From Aspidapion aeneum (Eukaryota > Arthropoda > Insecta > Coleoptera > Brentidae), in the NCBI GenBank assembly GCA_963576565.1, contig OY755038.1, forward strand, positions 10,989,756 to 11,053,755: 64,000 nt of DNA, read 5' to 3'. Numbering within the stretch: position 1 is the stretch's first letter; the number at the start of each line of letters is the position of its first letter. The position numbers were made by a program, and so were the translations under genes. This document shows positions 1 to 12,448 of the stretch, piece by piece. A model generated the notes under the pieces. That model had not been told where the DNA came from, ran no database searches, and saw only the letters and a list, made by a program, of their open reading frames with translations.

Positions 1-868
1 CCACCACCATTTTTTACCCATTACTTTGATTGTATAGTTTGCAAATCCATTATCGTGTAAATCTACGCCTCCCATATATTTCTTATATGCTGATATTATC
101 GCTGGTTGGGGAATTGAAACTTCTTTTTTTGATAGAAAACCAAAAAGCAAAACTGACTCCAGAAGAAAATTTCGGGTATGCAAAACCGAACCGAACCGAA
201 ACGATTTATATTTGTGAGCGTTGCACAGTATATCTGCACGCCGACTCTTTTCGGCAATTTTACTGAACCCTTTAGGCCGTCGATGCGTAAACGCAACACT
301 ATAATTTATGAGGTATTTAAATAAACCTGCTACAAATAAACATAAGTTTTCCGTTTGTTAATGTTACAGAAAGTTTACTTGGTGAGATAAAAGTATCTTT
401 GGAAATATAAATATAATTGTGCTTTTTTGAATTTTGAAAATTTTGGAGCCAAAAGAAGAAAAAAATTAGGTTTTTCAAAAATTTTTCGTGCAGACGAAAA
501 CAAAAAAAATCTTCCAAATCCAATTTAATTACTTTTGTCTAACCTTACATAAGTGGGATTTGTCTATATCTCCATGTTAAAAAGATTATTAATAGATTAA
601 AATATTCCAGTGCCTTTTTGGTCGATTTAAAAAAATCTACAAAAAAAAGTTTTTCTGTCTATTTTAGGCTAAAGTAAAGTAAAGTAAAGTACTACTAATC
701 GAAAGAGCGGTAAAAGACTCCTAAAAGTTTCGTCACCATTGAACAAAGCATAGTCAAGTATAGATTTTTAAACTTTTTTTTACGATTTCGGATCATTTTT
801 CATCATTTTACCCAAATTAAAAAAATTATATCTTAACTATCCCTCGTTCGATCGTTATGAAATTCTCA
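1..868. other. AT-rich non-coding sequence
   Basis: No gene is recognised here. There are short simple repeats: CCGAA-type at about 183-200 and a TAAAG run at about 669-690. The remainder is AT-rich unique-looking sequence. Confidence 0.6.
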
Positions 869-1205
869 GGGTAGCCATTCTGGGTCTTGAACGATGTGAC
901 CATCCACATCACATGCTTTGACTAAAAGCAAACTCTGAGCGGTCGCGTGTTGTGCGAAATGACTTGTCTCGACCAATGGCATAGTCACCCGCTCTTCAGA
1001 GTTAGTGAATTTTACGCGTTTGAAGTGAAATCTGTTCTTCTGCCCCGTACCGACTGAACGTTTCTCGGTCGGATCGTAGGAGAAGTTTGCGGAATGAAGG
1101 TCTTTTCCCATAGCATGTAACGGCTCGGAGCTAACTTAAAGCTTGCCATTGGCCAAAGCATGTGATGGGAACTATCACATCGTTCAAGACCCAGAATAGC
1201 TACCC
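869..1205. repeat. Foldback/MITE-like element with ~50 bp inverted ends
   Basis: The left end (from GGGTAGCCATTCTGGGTCTT) and the right end (1155-1205, ending GCTACCC) are inverted copies of about 50 bp with a few mismatches. The centre, about 230 bp, has no recognisable coding content. The target-site duplication is not clear. Structure suggests a non-autonomous DNA element. Confidence 0.65.
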
Positions 1206-1257
1206 AGAAGGTATATTACCCCTCTTTCGAATAGTATTAGAAGCTTTTCCCTAAAAC

Positions 1258-1435
1258 CAGTGGCGTATATAAGGGGGCGGCCGCCCCCCCCCGAAACTAA
1301 GACTTTTTTAGATATTTTCCACATATTTCATGAATACAAACATAAAATAGTATAAAATACGGCCTCATGGGGTCTCGCCCCCCCCCCCAAAATTGTCTTG
1401 GCCCCCCCCGAAACTTTTTTCTATATACGCCACTA
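1258..1435. mobile_element. hAT-type MITE, 178 bp, with 8 bp TSD
   Basis: Terminal inverted repeats CAGTGGCGTATATA and TATATACGCCACTA match at 13 of 14 positions. The element is flanked by the 8 bp duplication CCTAAAAC (1250-1257 and 1436-1443). CAGTGGCG ends plus an 8 bp duplication are the hAT signature. The interior contains poly-C tracts and no ORF. Confidence 0.85.
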
Positions 1436-1535
1436 CCTAAAACTGTACAGAAAAAACTTTTTTTTGTAGATTTGGTTATGATTTTAGATCGTCTCATTAA
1501 AAAAGAAATAAAAAACCACCGAATCTCATTAGCAA

Positions 1536-1728
1536 ACTCCACGCTATATCAGCCTTAAAAATAGTTTTGTAAATATCTCAGAAACGGAAGATCCTACGAA
1601 GTTTTTAGTAATAACACAAATTATTGAGAAAAACATGTTCTACTATATTTCAATTGTTTAACGGTGAAAAACTGTTTTTTCGTCGAAAACAATACCTTCT
1701 CTAGCTACTGCGTCGCCTGCTAGGAAGG
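1536..1728 (-). repeat. Family B element fragment
   Basis: This is a short internally deleted copy of the family best seen at 43424-44112. It shares the 'tatatcagcctt', 'aatatctcagaaacg' and 'gatcctacgaagttttt' blocks and ends in the family terminus GCTAGGAAGGTA. Confidence 0.6.
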
Positions 1729-1922
1729 TAAAAGTCGCTAACATAGCACAATCACGTGTTTAGCACGTAAAAAACGCGTAAGAAAAAAAACGTTGGATTT
1801 AAAAGATTAATTTTCAAGTATATTCTAAGTAGATTTTTCTTAACGTCAAAATCACATTATATTCGCGTTTTTTTTTACACGAATTTTAAAACGCGACTTG
1901 CATGGCTTTTCTATCAAATATT

Positions 1923-2465
1923 TTTGAGATTTTGCTAGTAGCAGCGCCACCTATTGGTAACATTTTTCACTTCGACGAAATCTATCCGGGAGTGTTTTGG
2001 CCTCTAAACTCCAAAAACCAGTTAATGAACTGATCCCTGATTCTTTACGATCACGACGCACCAGTTATTAACCTAAAAGACTCATTAATATTGTGTAAAA
2101 ATGTTTGAGATTTTGCTAGTAGCAGCGCCACCTATTGGTAACATTTTTCACTTCGACGAAATCTATCCGGGAGTGTTTTGGCCTCTAAACTCCAAAAACC
2201 AGTTAATGAACTGATCCCTGATTCTTTACGATCACGACGCACCAGTTATTAACCTAAAAGACTCATTAATATTGTGTAAAAATGTTTGAGATTTTGCTAG
2301 TAGCAGCGCCACCTATTGGTAACATTTTTCACTTCGACGAAATCTATCCGGGAGTGTTTTGGCCTCTAAACTCCAAAAACCAGTTAATGAACTGATCCCT
2401 GATTCTTTACGATCACGACGCACCAGTTATTAACCTAAAAGACTCATTAATATTGTGTAAAAATG
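1923..2465. repeat. Three tandem copies of a 181 bp repeat
   Basis: Units start at about 1923, 2104 and 2285, each beginning TTTGAGATTTTGCTAGTAGC and ending near 'attaatattgtgtaaaaatg'. By eye the copies are essentially identical, which implies very recent amplification or a collapse/expansion in the assembly. No ORF is supported. Confidence 0.9.
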
Positions 2466-2967
2466 TTTATTGTTAAAAAATATTGTTTATCTTTTAAAGA
2501 AAACATAATGTATGTATAGAGATTTTGTCTTGCCTTGAGCGCCATCTTTTAAAATTGTCTTGAAGTGTTGTAGTCTTAAACTAGTAAACTTTTAGACTTT
2601 TGATTCGCATCTATTTTAATTTAAAAAAAAGTTATTAAAAATCATGACAAAAAAAAAGCAGAGAGTTACTTCCAACAATTCTTTATCTAGAGGGCTTTTA
2701 GAACACGCTTTCGCGCCTTTTTTTTATTAAAAAACATATAGAAAAAAAACGTGGCAAAATAATACGCAAAAAATTAGTAGGTTTGAGAAGTCTTAATCTA
2801 TCGGCGTTTTAGAACATGTTAAGTGTGAATTTGGTACAAGAAAATAACGAGGGCAAAATAGTAGTTTACCTAACTAGTGCGGAAAGTGCCTCTTTTCCGC
2901 ACGCGATTGCAGATGGCCAAACAACGCGATAGCGGAGTTTGGCCAGCAATTCACTTTAGGTACACTA
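2466..2967. other. Non-coding spacer with a TTTTCCGCAC motif pair
   Basis: AT-rich sequence without a gene. At about 2878-2906 a GTGCGGAAA and a TTTTCCGCAC face each other. This motif recurs through the window (see findings). Confidence 0.5.
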
Positions 2968-3107
2968 TTAGCTCACACATATACTATACTATAGTAGTGT
3001 GAGCTATGGTGATCCTAATTTTTTCGAGAAAAAAAAAGTTGCTCCGATTTCAAAAATTTTTATATATCTTTGCGTTTCAGATGATTTTGAAACTTTTTTG
3101 TTGCGCC

Positions 3108-3153
<46 letters not shown>

Positions 3154-3154
3154 A

Positions 3155-3217
<63 letters not shown>

Positions 3218-3794
3218 GTGTCTGTATGTCTGTCTGTAACGACCAACGCGCATAACTCAAAAACCGCTTGCCCGATTTTAATGAAATTTGGTACCCAGGC
3301 TGGGTTTTGGGTCGAGATGGTCCCATTTAAAAATGAACGAAATCCACCGAACACAAGCCAAATAAAAGGGTGGGGGTAGATTTCAAAAATTAGAGTTTAT
3401 GAAAAAATATGGCGTGTGTGATATCAAACGAAAGGTAATTGAGTCTGGAGTTAAACAAAATACATTTTAGTTTATTTAAAAAAAAAAGGGGGGGGGTGGT
3501 AAATTCCAAAAATTAGTGTTTAAGTGGAAATATGGCGTGTGTGATATCAAACGAAAGGTAATTGAGTCTGGAGTTAAACAAAATACATTTTAGTTTTAAA
3601 AAAAGGGTGGGGGTAGATTTGAAAAATTAGAGTTTAAGTCAAAACATAGCTTGTGTGGTATCAAACGAAAGGTAATTGAGTCTGGAGTTCAATAAAACAT
3701 ACTTCAGTTTTTAGTTATATTAGCTTTCACGTAGATACACTATAACTATAGTACCCAGTGTGAGCTTAGGTGCCCATAGATTGGCAGAGTATTT
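2968..3794 (+). mobile_element. Family A element, full length (Helentron/HINE-like)
   Basis: Family A has a fixed architecture. It starts at TTAGCTCACAC, which is the 5' arm of a hairpin closed by GTGTGAGCT. A conserved ~100 bp follows, then a TCTG microsatellite, then a core AACGACCAACGCGCATAACT...CCGATTTTAATGAAATTTGGTA. Next come two or three ~90-110 bp tandem repeats around 'gggtgggggtaga', then a second AGCTCACAC...GTGTGAGCT hairpin, ending TTGGCAGAGTATTT. This copy has the longest TCTG tract in the window (about 3108-3236). Paired terminal hairpins, a central microsatellite with tandem repeats and insertion in T-rich sites resemble Helentron-associated elements such as DINE-1. The class is inference; the structure is seen. 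Long TCTG ORFs here are artefacts. Confidence 0.85.
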
Positions 3795-4583
3795 TCTATA
3801 AGCGTGAGGAAAAAACTAAAAATTAATCAGAAAATTATTTATATTCAAAACGTTTTAATCAAATCAATTATTATTATTCACATTCTAGCGGCTTCTAGAA
3901 CTGACTGGGGTAGATTTTCGTCCGAAGAATCCATTGAAAATCTGATTTTTTTGTTTGAAAAATTCAAAAGACGCTTGTATCTGCAAAATTGGCTTTGTTT
4001 TGACAGTTTGTTTGTACTTTGTTGCTATGGTGATTTAAGATGCCAAATCTAAAACCACTAGTGTTCATTGTTGTTTGACATTGACAATGACGATATTTAT
4101 ACCGGGGAGGTTTAAAACTTATAATTTGAACCTATTTTACTGAAAACTTTATTTTATCGAAAATATTGAAAATATAGCAGAATTTTAGTCAATTTGAATA
4201 TTTTTAGGATATTTCGTGTGCTAGGAAAGATACAAATGTATTTTGAACGGTCTAAATGTTATAGAACACCTCAAAATCGTAACAAATTTACTTTTCCGCA
4301 CTAGTGCGGAAAACTGGCATTTTCCACACTAAAATGCGTGCGGAAAAGTGGACTTTTCCGCACGCTTATAGAAAAAATACTTTATATACACAGCACCAGA
4401 AACTTCGGCAAAAATTACAATTTTTATAGCTTGATTTATCCTTGTTTTTAAGTTATCTTTAAACATGTAGATTTAAGAAAACAAATATTACATGGTATGA
4501 GGTTGTTTTCTAGTAAAAAATAACTTTATTATTTTTGTTCACGTTAATTTAACGTTGATGTGATTTTTGTGCTATGTGGGCGT
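3795..4583. other. Non-coding AT-rich spacer
   Basis: No gene is recognised. Around 4299-4366 the motif TTTTCCGCAC and its complement GTGCGGAAAA occur four times in alternating orientation. Confidence 0.5.
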
Positions 4584-4620
4584 GTGAGCTTAGGTGCCCA
4601 TAAATTGGCAAAGTATTTTT
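4584..4620 (+). repeat. Isolated 3' terminus of family A
   Basis: Only GTGTGAGCT followed by TTAGGTGCCCATAAATTGGC and AAAGTATTTT is present. The opposite orientation of the same terminus begins at about 4903, so the ~280 bp between is flanked by inverted family A 3' ends. Confidence 0.65.
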
Positions 4621-4902
4621 TATTTTCAATAGGAATGGAGGGTTTTGTTAGAAAATAAAACAATAAAATAATCAAAAATATGTCAAGCATGATCGAAACA
4701 AAATAAAGAAATAAGTGTCTGTTCATCGCTGGCGTTATTGACTGTTTCAAGGATTCGCCAATATTTTCAAGTTTTGTTAGATAACAGAAATAATATATTT
4801 GGATCATTGCGGTTATTGTTTTTTGATTTTGTTTTTAATTTAATATTTTCAAATAATTCAAGTTCATCCAGTTTCAATAATAATATAACACCCGCTTTAA
4901 AA

Positions 4903-5485
4903 AACACTCTGTCAATATATGGGCACCTAAGGTCACACTAGGTACTATAGTTATGAGCTTAGAACTATACGTGTGAGCTAATATAACTGAAAACTGAAAT
5001 TTATTTTACCACAAGTCATGTTTAGACTTAAACTCTAATTTTTGAAATCTACCCCCACCCTTTAAAAAAAAACTAAAATGTATTTTGTTTACAGTTTATC
5101 TCCAGACTCAATTACCTTTCGTTTCATATCACACACGCCATATTTTCACTTAAACTCTAATTTTTTTTTAAATAAACTAAAATGTATTTTGTTTAACTCC
5201 AGTCTGCATTATCTTTCGTTTGATATCACACACGCCATATTTTCACATAAACTCTAGTTTTTAAAATCTACCTCCACCCTTTTATTTGGCTCAGTGGATT
5301 CTGTTCATTTATAAATGGGAACCATCTCGACCCAAGACCCAGCCTAGGTACCAAATTTCATTCAAATCTAGCAAGCGGTTTATCGTTGCAGACAGACAGA
5401 CAAACATACAGACAGATAGACAGACAAAAAAATTTCAGAAGAAGATGAATAAACACACTACTATAGTATAGTAGTAGTGTGAGCT
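4903..5485 (-). mobile_element. Family A element, minus strand, shortened microsatellite
   Basis: The copy reads in reverse, from the CTCTGTCAATATATGGGC terminus and its hairpin, through three tandem units, to a short interrupted CAGA tract (about 5393-5426). It ends at GTGTGAGCT at 5485. The 5' conserved segment is partly deleted. Confidence 0.8.
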
Positions 5486-5515
5486 CAAATTAATTTATCC
5501 ATGACGGATCTGATA

Positions 5516-6260
5516 CCTTCCTAAATTAAAACACCCCGAAATTCTAATTTACTTCCCTCCCCTATAAATGTAAAGTTATGTAAATGTAACATTGCCTACT
5601 TCCAGACATACTAGAGAGCTGAGCTTTGGAAGACCGATAGTAACTATGATAAAGTTATAGAAAAAACACCCCAAAATTCTAATTTACTTCCTTCCCCTAT
5701 AAATGTAAAGTTATGTAAAAGTAACACTGCCCACTTCCAGAAACGCTAGAGAGCTGAACTTTTTAATACTGAAAGACAATATGATAAAACTATATGAAAA
5801 AATTTAAAAACACCAACATTTTAATTTACTTCCCTCTCTTATAAATGCAAATTTATATAAAACTAACATTGCCCACTTCCAGAAACGCTAGAGAGCTAAG
5901 CATTGGAATGCTGATAGAAATTATGATAAAACCATGGGAAAAAATTTAAAAAGTCCAATATTTTCATTTACTCTCCTCCCCTATAAATGTAAAGTTATGT
6001 AAAAGTAACATTACCCACTTCCAGAAACGCAAGAGAGCTGAGCATTGGAAGACTGATAGGAACTATGATAAAACTATAGGACAAAATTTAAAAACATGAC
6101 AATTTTAATTCGTTTCCCTCCCCTATACATATAAAGTTATGTAAAAGTAACATTGTGCACTTTCAGAAACGCTAGAGAGCTGAGCTTTGGAAGGCTGATA
6201 GGAACTACGATAAAACCATGGAAAAAAATTAAACAACCTCAAAAATTTAAGTACGGCATT
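5516..6260 (+). repeat. Family D tandem array (~140 bp units)
   Basis: Five or so diverged units of about 120-140 bp, each containing 'cttccagaaacgctagagagctgagc' and 'ctcccctataaatgtaaagttatg' blocks. The same units occur at 27300-28110, 46015-46200, 49620-50400 and 53150-53450. Every copy that reaches its 3' end is followed by the ~360 bp hairpin described next, so array and hairpin form one element (family D). Confidence 0.85.
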
Positions 6261-6343
6261 GCAAAAGTTTTGAACAATATTCCGCATATTTTACTACTTT
6301 AAAAATTAAGTATTATCCAATTCCTTTAAAAAAAAAACGTGAA

Positions 6344-6706
6344 ATCATAACAAAAACATTTCATGTAAAAAAAGCCAAGTACGCGAAAATGGCATTCCGT
6401 AAAAAGAATTGAGATAAAAGTAAAGCCAAGTTCTCCAATACAAATTTCAAAATGAAAGGTTCTTATTGTTTGGAAATATTTTTCTAAACTTGGCTATTAC
6501 GGCTGTAAATGACTCTTAGTGCAAAATTGAACATAAAGAAGTTTGGCTGTAATAGCAAAGTTTAAAAAAACATTTCCAAACTAGTAAGAACCTTTCATTT
6601 TGAAATTTGTATTGGAGAACTTGGCTTTACTTTTATCTCAATTCTTTTTACGGAATGCCATTTTCGCGTACTTGGCTTTTTTTACATGAAATGTTTTTGT
6701 TATGAT
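6344..6706. repeat. Family D terminal hairpin, ~363 bp
   Basis: The arms (about 6344-6505 and 6545-6706) are near-perfect inverted copies starting ATCATAACAAAAACATTTCA, with a loop of about 40 bp. The same hairpin is present at 28211-28582, 49131-49502 and 53565-53902, in each case at the 3' end of a family D array. Confidence 0.9.
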
Positions 6707-6730
6707 ATGATATATTGGACAATAATTGAG

Positions 6731-6898
6731 AAGAAACAAACTTTCGGACTTCCATTGTCTTTATTTTTTTTAAACACGACGTTTCGGTTAGTATCTCTAA
6801 CCGTTTAAGTTTACACTTGAAAATGGTTAAAGATAGTTACTAACCAAAACGTGTTTAAAAAATAAATAAAGACAATGCAAGTCCGAAATTTTGTTTCT
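6731..6898. repeat. Small foldback with GAAACGTC-type core
   Basis: Inverted arms 'gaaacaaactttcggacttcc' and 'gtccgaaattttgtttc' enclose internal inverted segments containing 'ctaaccgaaacgtcg' on the minus strand. Related copies lie at 36131-36246, and a half copy at 46495-46560. The GAAACGTC context recalls the 3' half of hammerhead-like repeats, but no CTGANGA half is seen here. Confidence 0.6.
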
Positions 6899-7327
6899 AT
6901 ATTGGAGTTGTTGACATATAAATACCAATTTTAGCACATATCTAAAAAAAAGTTCCCGGTCCAAAGTTATTTTCCATGCTGTAAAAAAAATTACAATAAC
7001 ATTCGAGCTGATAAAAGCGTAAATTAATAGACGAATACTTACAGAGGTCAAAATTTAATATTATTAACTAAGTAGACATAATTAATGATATTTTTGTTTA
7101 GATCTTAGTTTTAGTTAGATAAACATTTTCTAAGATACAGCGTATTTACCTATTTTGCTATCATACAGGGTGTTTTTTGAAAGGGTAACAGTGGTTTTTT
7201 TCGATATATCTCAGGAGTTTTTGGAAAAGCCCTCGAACATATCGATTTTGCTTGCGTAGAGGACACTTTTTGACTAACCAAACCGCGCTAGAAGTGACCT
7301 CTTTGACAACTGTGACATATTGGCCGA
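6899..7327. other. Non-coding spacer left of the satellite
   Basis: No gene is recognised. A 'cagggtgtttttt' motif at about 7166, common at insect repeat ends, lies here. Confidence 0.4.
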
Positions 7328-8415
7328 AAAAACCATTCGAAAATAAACCGTATGACATGATAATCATATAGTAGTCGTAGTCCCGCGCATACTGCTTCCG
7401 AGATACGCTGACAGAGGGCGAAAAATTTCCGCTACTTAACTACTATTTTTCATTATCCCAAGAATTGATATTAAGAAAATCAGTTTGAAAAGAAACCGTA
7501 TCGAATGATAATTATATGGTGTTAGTTACGCGCATATTGCTTCCGAAACATGCTGAAACAGGGCGGAAAATTTCCGTTACTGCTCTTTTTCATTGTTCCA
7601 AGATTTCATATTTAGAAAGTTCGTTTGAAAATAAACCGTATCGATGATCATTATATGGTGATAGTCCCGCGCATATTGCTTCCGAGATACGCTGACAGAG
7701 AGCGGAAAATTACCGCTACTGCTCTTTTTCATTGTTTCAAAACATGATATTTAGAAAATCCGTTCGAAAATAAACCGTATCGTATGAAAATAATCATATA
7801 GTAGTGGTAGTCCCGCGCATATTGATTTCGATATACGCTGACAGAGAGCGGAACATTTTTGTTACTACTGTTTTTCATTGTTCCAAAATTTGATATTAAG
7901 AAAATCAGTTTGAAAATAAACCGTATTGAATAATAATTATATGGTGGTTGTCCCGCGTATATTGAGCGGAAAATTTCCGCTACTGCTCTCTTTCATTGTT
8001 CCAAGACTTCATATTTAGAAAATACTTTCGAAACTATACCGTATCGCATGATAAATATATAGTTGTGGTAGTCCCGTCCATATTGCTTCCGAGATATACT
8101 GACAAGGCGGAAAATTTCTGTTACTACTATTTTTCACTGTTCCAAGATTTGATATTAAGAAAATCAGTTTGAAAATAAACGGTATCGAATAATATATATA
8201 TATATATATATGGTGGTAGTCCCGCGCATATATTGCTTCCGACATACGCTATTGCTCTTTTTCCTTGTTCCAAGACTTGATATTAAGAAAATCTCTTCGA
8301 AGATAAACCATATCGCATGGTGTTACTCCCGCGCATATTGCTTCCGAGATACGCTGACAGAGGAAGGAAAATTTCTGCTGCTGCTATTTTTCATTGTTCC
8401 AAGACTTCGTATTTA

Positions 8416-10497
8416 GAAAATCCGTTCGAAAATAAACCCTATCGCATGATAAATATATAGTTGTGGTAGTCCCGCGCATATTGTTTCCGAGATATGCTGA
8501 CAAGGCGGAAAATTTCCGCTACTACTCTTTTTCATTGTTCCAAGATTTCATATTTAGACAATCCCTTCGTAAATAAACCTTATCACATGAAAATAATCAT
8601 AAAGTAGTTGTACTCCCGCGCATATTACTTCCGAGATATGCTGACAGAGGACGGAAATCTTCTGCTGCTGCTATTTTTCATTGTTCCAGGACTTAGTATT
8701 TAGAAAATCCGTTCGAAAATAAACCGTATCGCATGATAAATATATAGTTGTGGTAGTCCCGTGCATATTGCTTCCGAGATATGCTGACAAGGCGGAAAAT
8801 TTCCGCTACTACTCCTTTTCATTGTTCCAAGATTTCATATTTAGACAATCCCTTCGTAAATAAACCTTATCACATGAAAATAATCATAAAGTAGTTGTAC
8901 TCCCGCGCATATTACTTCCGAGATATGCTGACAGAGGACGGAAAACTTCTGCTGCTGCTATTTTTCATTGTTCCAGGACTTAGTATTTAGAAAATCCCTT
9001 CGAAAATAAACCGTTTCGCATGAGAACATTCATAACGTAGTGGTAGTCCCGCACATATTTCTTTTTAGAAACGCTGACAGATGGCGGAAAATTTCCGCTA
9101 CTACTATTTTTCATTGTTCCAAGATTTGATATTAAGAAAATCAGTTTGAAAATAAACCGTATCGAATGATAATTATATGGTGTTAGTCCCGAGTATATTG
9201 CTTCCGAGTTACGCTAACAGAGGGCGGAAAATTTTCGTCACTTCTTTTTTTTTGTTGTTCCAAGATTTGATATTTAGAAAATCCGTTCGAAAATAAATCG
9301 TATCGCATGACCATCATATAGTAGTGTTACTCCCGCGCATATTGCTTCCGAGATACGCTGAAAGAAGACGGAAAATTTCTGCTGCTGCTATTTTTCATTT
9401 TTCTAAGACTTTTCTAAGAAATCCGTTCAATTAGACGAGTTAGAGTCCATCTCACCCACTTATTTTTTGTTACTTAGCTTAAAGTGTTTCTTAATATAAC
9501 CGTAATATGACGTAATAAGGAACACTTAAGGCTAAGTAACGAAAAAAAAAGTCGGTGCGATGGGCTATTAGTTACTTAAGTGATCATAATTACTCCCTGA
9601 TTTTGGATTACGGACTTTCAAGTGATTACTAATAATCATAATAATAATAATAAATTGTCTTTATTGACAAAATGCCATGTACAGCTACTCATTACCTTTT
9701 CTGAATATTAAAATAATCGAAGGAATCAAAGTAACGAAAGAAATCATTTAATTTTCGGATCGGTATTCGTTACTCTGTCATTTGTCGAGTAACAAGTAGT
9801 TACTTTTTCAACAAGCAATATTCCGACATAGGCTGACAGAGGGCGGAAAATTTCTGCTACTGCTATTTTTCATTGTTCAAAGACTTGATATTTAGAAAAT
9901 CCATTCGAAAATAAACCGTATTGCATGATCATCATATAGTAGTGTTAGTCCAGCGCAGATTGCTTCCTAGATACGCTGACAGAAGACGGAAAATTTCTGC
10001 TGCTGCTATTTTTCATTGTTCCAAGACTTCGTACTTAGAAAATCCATTCGATAATAAACCGTATTGCATGATCATCATATAGTAGTGTTAGTCCAGCGCA
10101 TATTGCTTCCTAGATACGCTGACAGAGGACTGAAAACTTCCGCTACTGCTATTTTTCATTGTTCCAAGACTTGATATTTAGAAAATCCGTCCCTCGCATA
10201 TTGCTTCCGAGATACGCTGACAGAGGACGGAAGATTTCTGCTGCTGCTATTTTTCATTGTTCCAAGACTTCGTATTTAGAAAATCCGTTCGAAAATAAAC
10301 CGTATCGCATGATAATCATATCGTGGTGGTAGTAGTAGATATAACGCTAAACTCATTCCGAATGCGCCGGCCGGCGGATCGCGTCTCGACCGAGCAAAAC
10401 CGCAAACACATTTTCCCGTCGAGTTAACAAACAAAACAGTTTTTGACCGATTTTTAACGTTACAGCTATTACGTAAACATAGGTACTTGAAAAACAT
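8416..10497 (+). repeat. Segmental duplication copy 1 (within the satellite)
   Basis: This segment is matched in the same order by 12150-14748. The match includes the distinctive non-satellite block 9425-9830 ('gagttagagtccatctcac' to 'cgagtaacaagtagttac') and the GC-rich block ending 'ttgaaaaacat' at 10497. Copy 1 lacks both TIR insertions found in copy 2 and therefore preserves the empty sites. Confidence 0.85.
10322..10497. other. GC-rich non-satellite block, copy 1
   Basis: A sharply GC-richer stretch (around 'gcgccggccggcggatcgcg') differs from the satellite. It is repeated almost exactly at 14577-14748, where it forms the array's right border. A 73-residue minus-strand ORF spans it in both copies, but much of that ORF is satellite, so I do not call it a gene. 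Confidence 0.6.
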
Positions 10498-12192
10498 ATT
10501 GCTTCCGAGACACGCTGACAGAGGGTGGAAAATTTCCGCTACTGCTATTTTTCATTGTTCCAAGATTTCATATTTAGAAAATCCCTTCGAAAATAAACCG
10601 TATTGCATGAGAATGATCATAAACACTCCACAGTCCCATGCATATTTCTTTCTAGAAATGCTGACAGAGGGCGGAAAATTTCCGCCACTTCTCTTTTTCG
10701 TGGTTCCAAGATTTGATATTTAGAAAATCCGTTTGAAAATAAACGGTATCGAATGATAATTATATGGTGGTAGTCCCTCTCATCTTGCTTCTGAGACGCT
10801 GACAGAGGACGGAAAATTTCTGCTGCTGTTATTTTTTATTGTTCCAAACTTATTTAGGAAATCCGTTCGAAAATAAACCGTATCGCATAATATTCATATA
10901 GTAATGGTAGTCTGCATATTGCTTCCGAGATACGCTGACAGAGGACGAAAAATTTCTGCTACTACTATTTTTTATTGAAATCCCTTTGAAAATGAACCGT
11001 ATTGCATAATATTCATATAGTAATGGTAGTCTACATATTGCTTCCGAGATACGCTGACAGAGGGCGAAAAATTTCCGCTACTACTATTTTTTATTGTTCC
11101 AAGAATTGATATTAAGAAAATCAGTTTGAAAATAAACCGTATCGAATGATAACTATATGAAGGTAGTTCCGCGCATATTGCTTCCGAGATACGCTAACAA
11201 ATGGCGGAAATATTCCGCTACTGCTCTTTTTCCTTGTTCCAAGACTTGATATTAAGAAAATCCCTTCGAACATAAACCATATCGCATCGTGTTACTCCCG
11301 CGCATACTGCTTCCGAGATACGCTGACTGAGAACGGAAAGTGTCTGCTGCTGTTATTTTTTATTGTTCCAAACTTCTTATTTAGGAAATCCGTTCGAAAA
11401 TAAACCGTTTCGCATAATATTCATATAGTAATGTTAGTCTACATATTGCTTACGAGATACGCTGACAGAGGGCGAAAAATTTCCGCTCCTACTATTTTTT
11501 ATTGTTCCAAGAATTGATATTAAGAAAGTCAGTTTGAAAATAAACCGTATCGAATGATAGTTATATGGTGGTAATCCCGAGCATATTGCTTCCGAGATAC
11601 GTTAACAGAGGTTGCAAGAATTGATATTAAGATAATCAGTTTGAAAACAAAACCGTATCGAATGATACTTATATGGTGGTAGTCCCGCGCATACTACTTC
11701 TGAGATACGCTGACTGAGAACTTCTTATTTAGGAAATCCGTTCGAAAATAAACCGTATCGCATAATATTTATATAGTAATGGTAGTCTACATATTGCTTC
11801 CGAGACACGTTGACAGAGGGCGAAAAATTTCCGCTACTACTATTTTTATTGTTCCAAAAATTGATATTAAAAAAATCAGTTTGAAAATAAACCGTATCGA
11901 ATGATAATTATATGGTGGTAGTCCCGCTCATATTGCTTTCGAGATACGCTAACAAATGGCGGAAAATTTCCGCTACTGCCCTTTTTCCTTGTTCCAAGAC
12001 TTGATATTAAGAAAATCCGTTCGAAAATAAACCGTACTGCATGATAATCATATAGTAGTGTTAGTCTCGCGCATAGTGCTTCCGAGATACGCTGACAGAG
12101 GACAGAATACTTCTGCTGCTGCTATTTTTAATTGTTCCAAGACTTCGTATTTAGAAAATCCGTTCGAAAATAAACCGTATCGCATGACAAAT

Positions 12193-12448
12193 GAGTCGCT
12201 CAGCTCTAGAGTGGCCTAAGTGAAAATACAGAGTGAAAAACAAAACTGGCCAAATTACCCCTTGGGCCACTCATGATTTGCATAAATTATCTGTGACACA
12301 GCTATACATCTGCTGCCATCTTTGAACGAATGGACAAAGCTCATTTGGACCAGTTTTATTTCAAAATAGGTAAAGAATGGAATTAATTTTGCGTGTTATC
12401 TCGAAAACGCCAATTTTGCAGTTGGGCCACTCTAGAGCTGAGCGACTC
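12193..12448. mobile_element. TIR element, 256 bp, inside a satellite monomer
   Basis: The perfect terminal inverted repeats are 24 bp, starting GAGTCGCTCAGCTCTAGAGT. AAAT is duplicated at 12189-12192 and 12449-12452. The paralogous position in copy 1 (about 8446-8452, 'gataaatatatag') is uninterrupted and shows AAAT once. There is no ORF. The superfamily is unassigned; the 4 bp duplication and long perfect TIRs are the only clues. Confidence 0.9.

Noticed and set aside
866..1111. 81-residue minus-strand ORF
   Set aside because: It lies across the terminal inverted repeat of a foldback element and has no family resemblance.
2999..3379. Long ORFs through the TCTG/CAGA microsatellite on both strands (also at 14940-15235, 17930-18157, 42839-43054, 52311-52537)
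   Set aside because: A 4 bp repeat without stops is open in all frames; the rest of these frames are family A non-coding sequence repeated in every copy.
10276..10497. 73-residue ORF conserved in two copies (also 14527-14748)
   Set aside because: Conservation is explained by the segmental duplication; about a third of the frame is satellite monomer.
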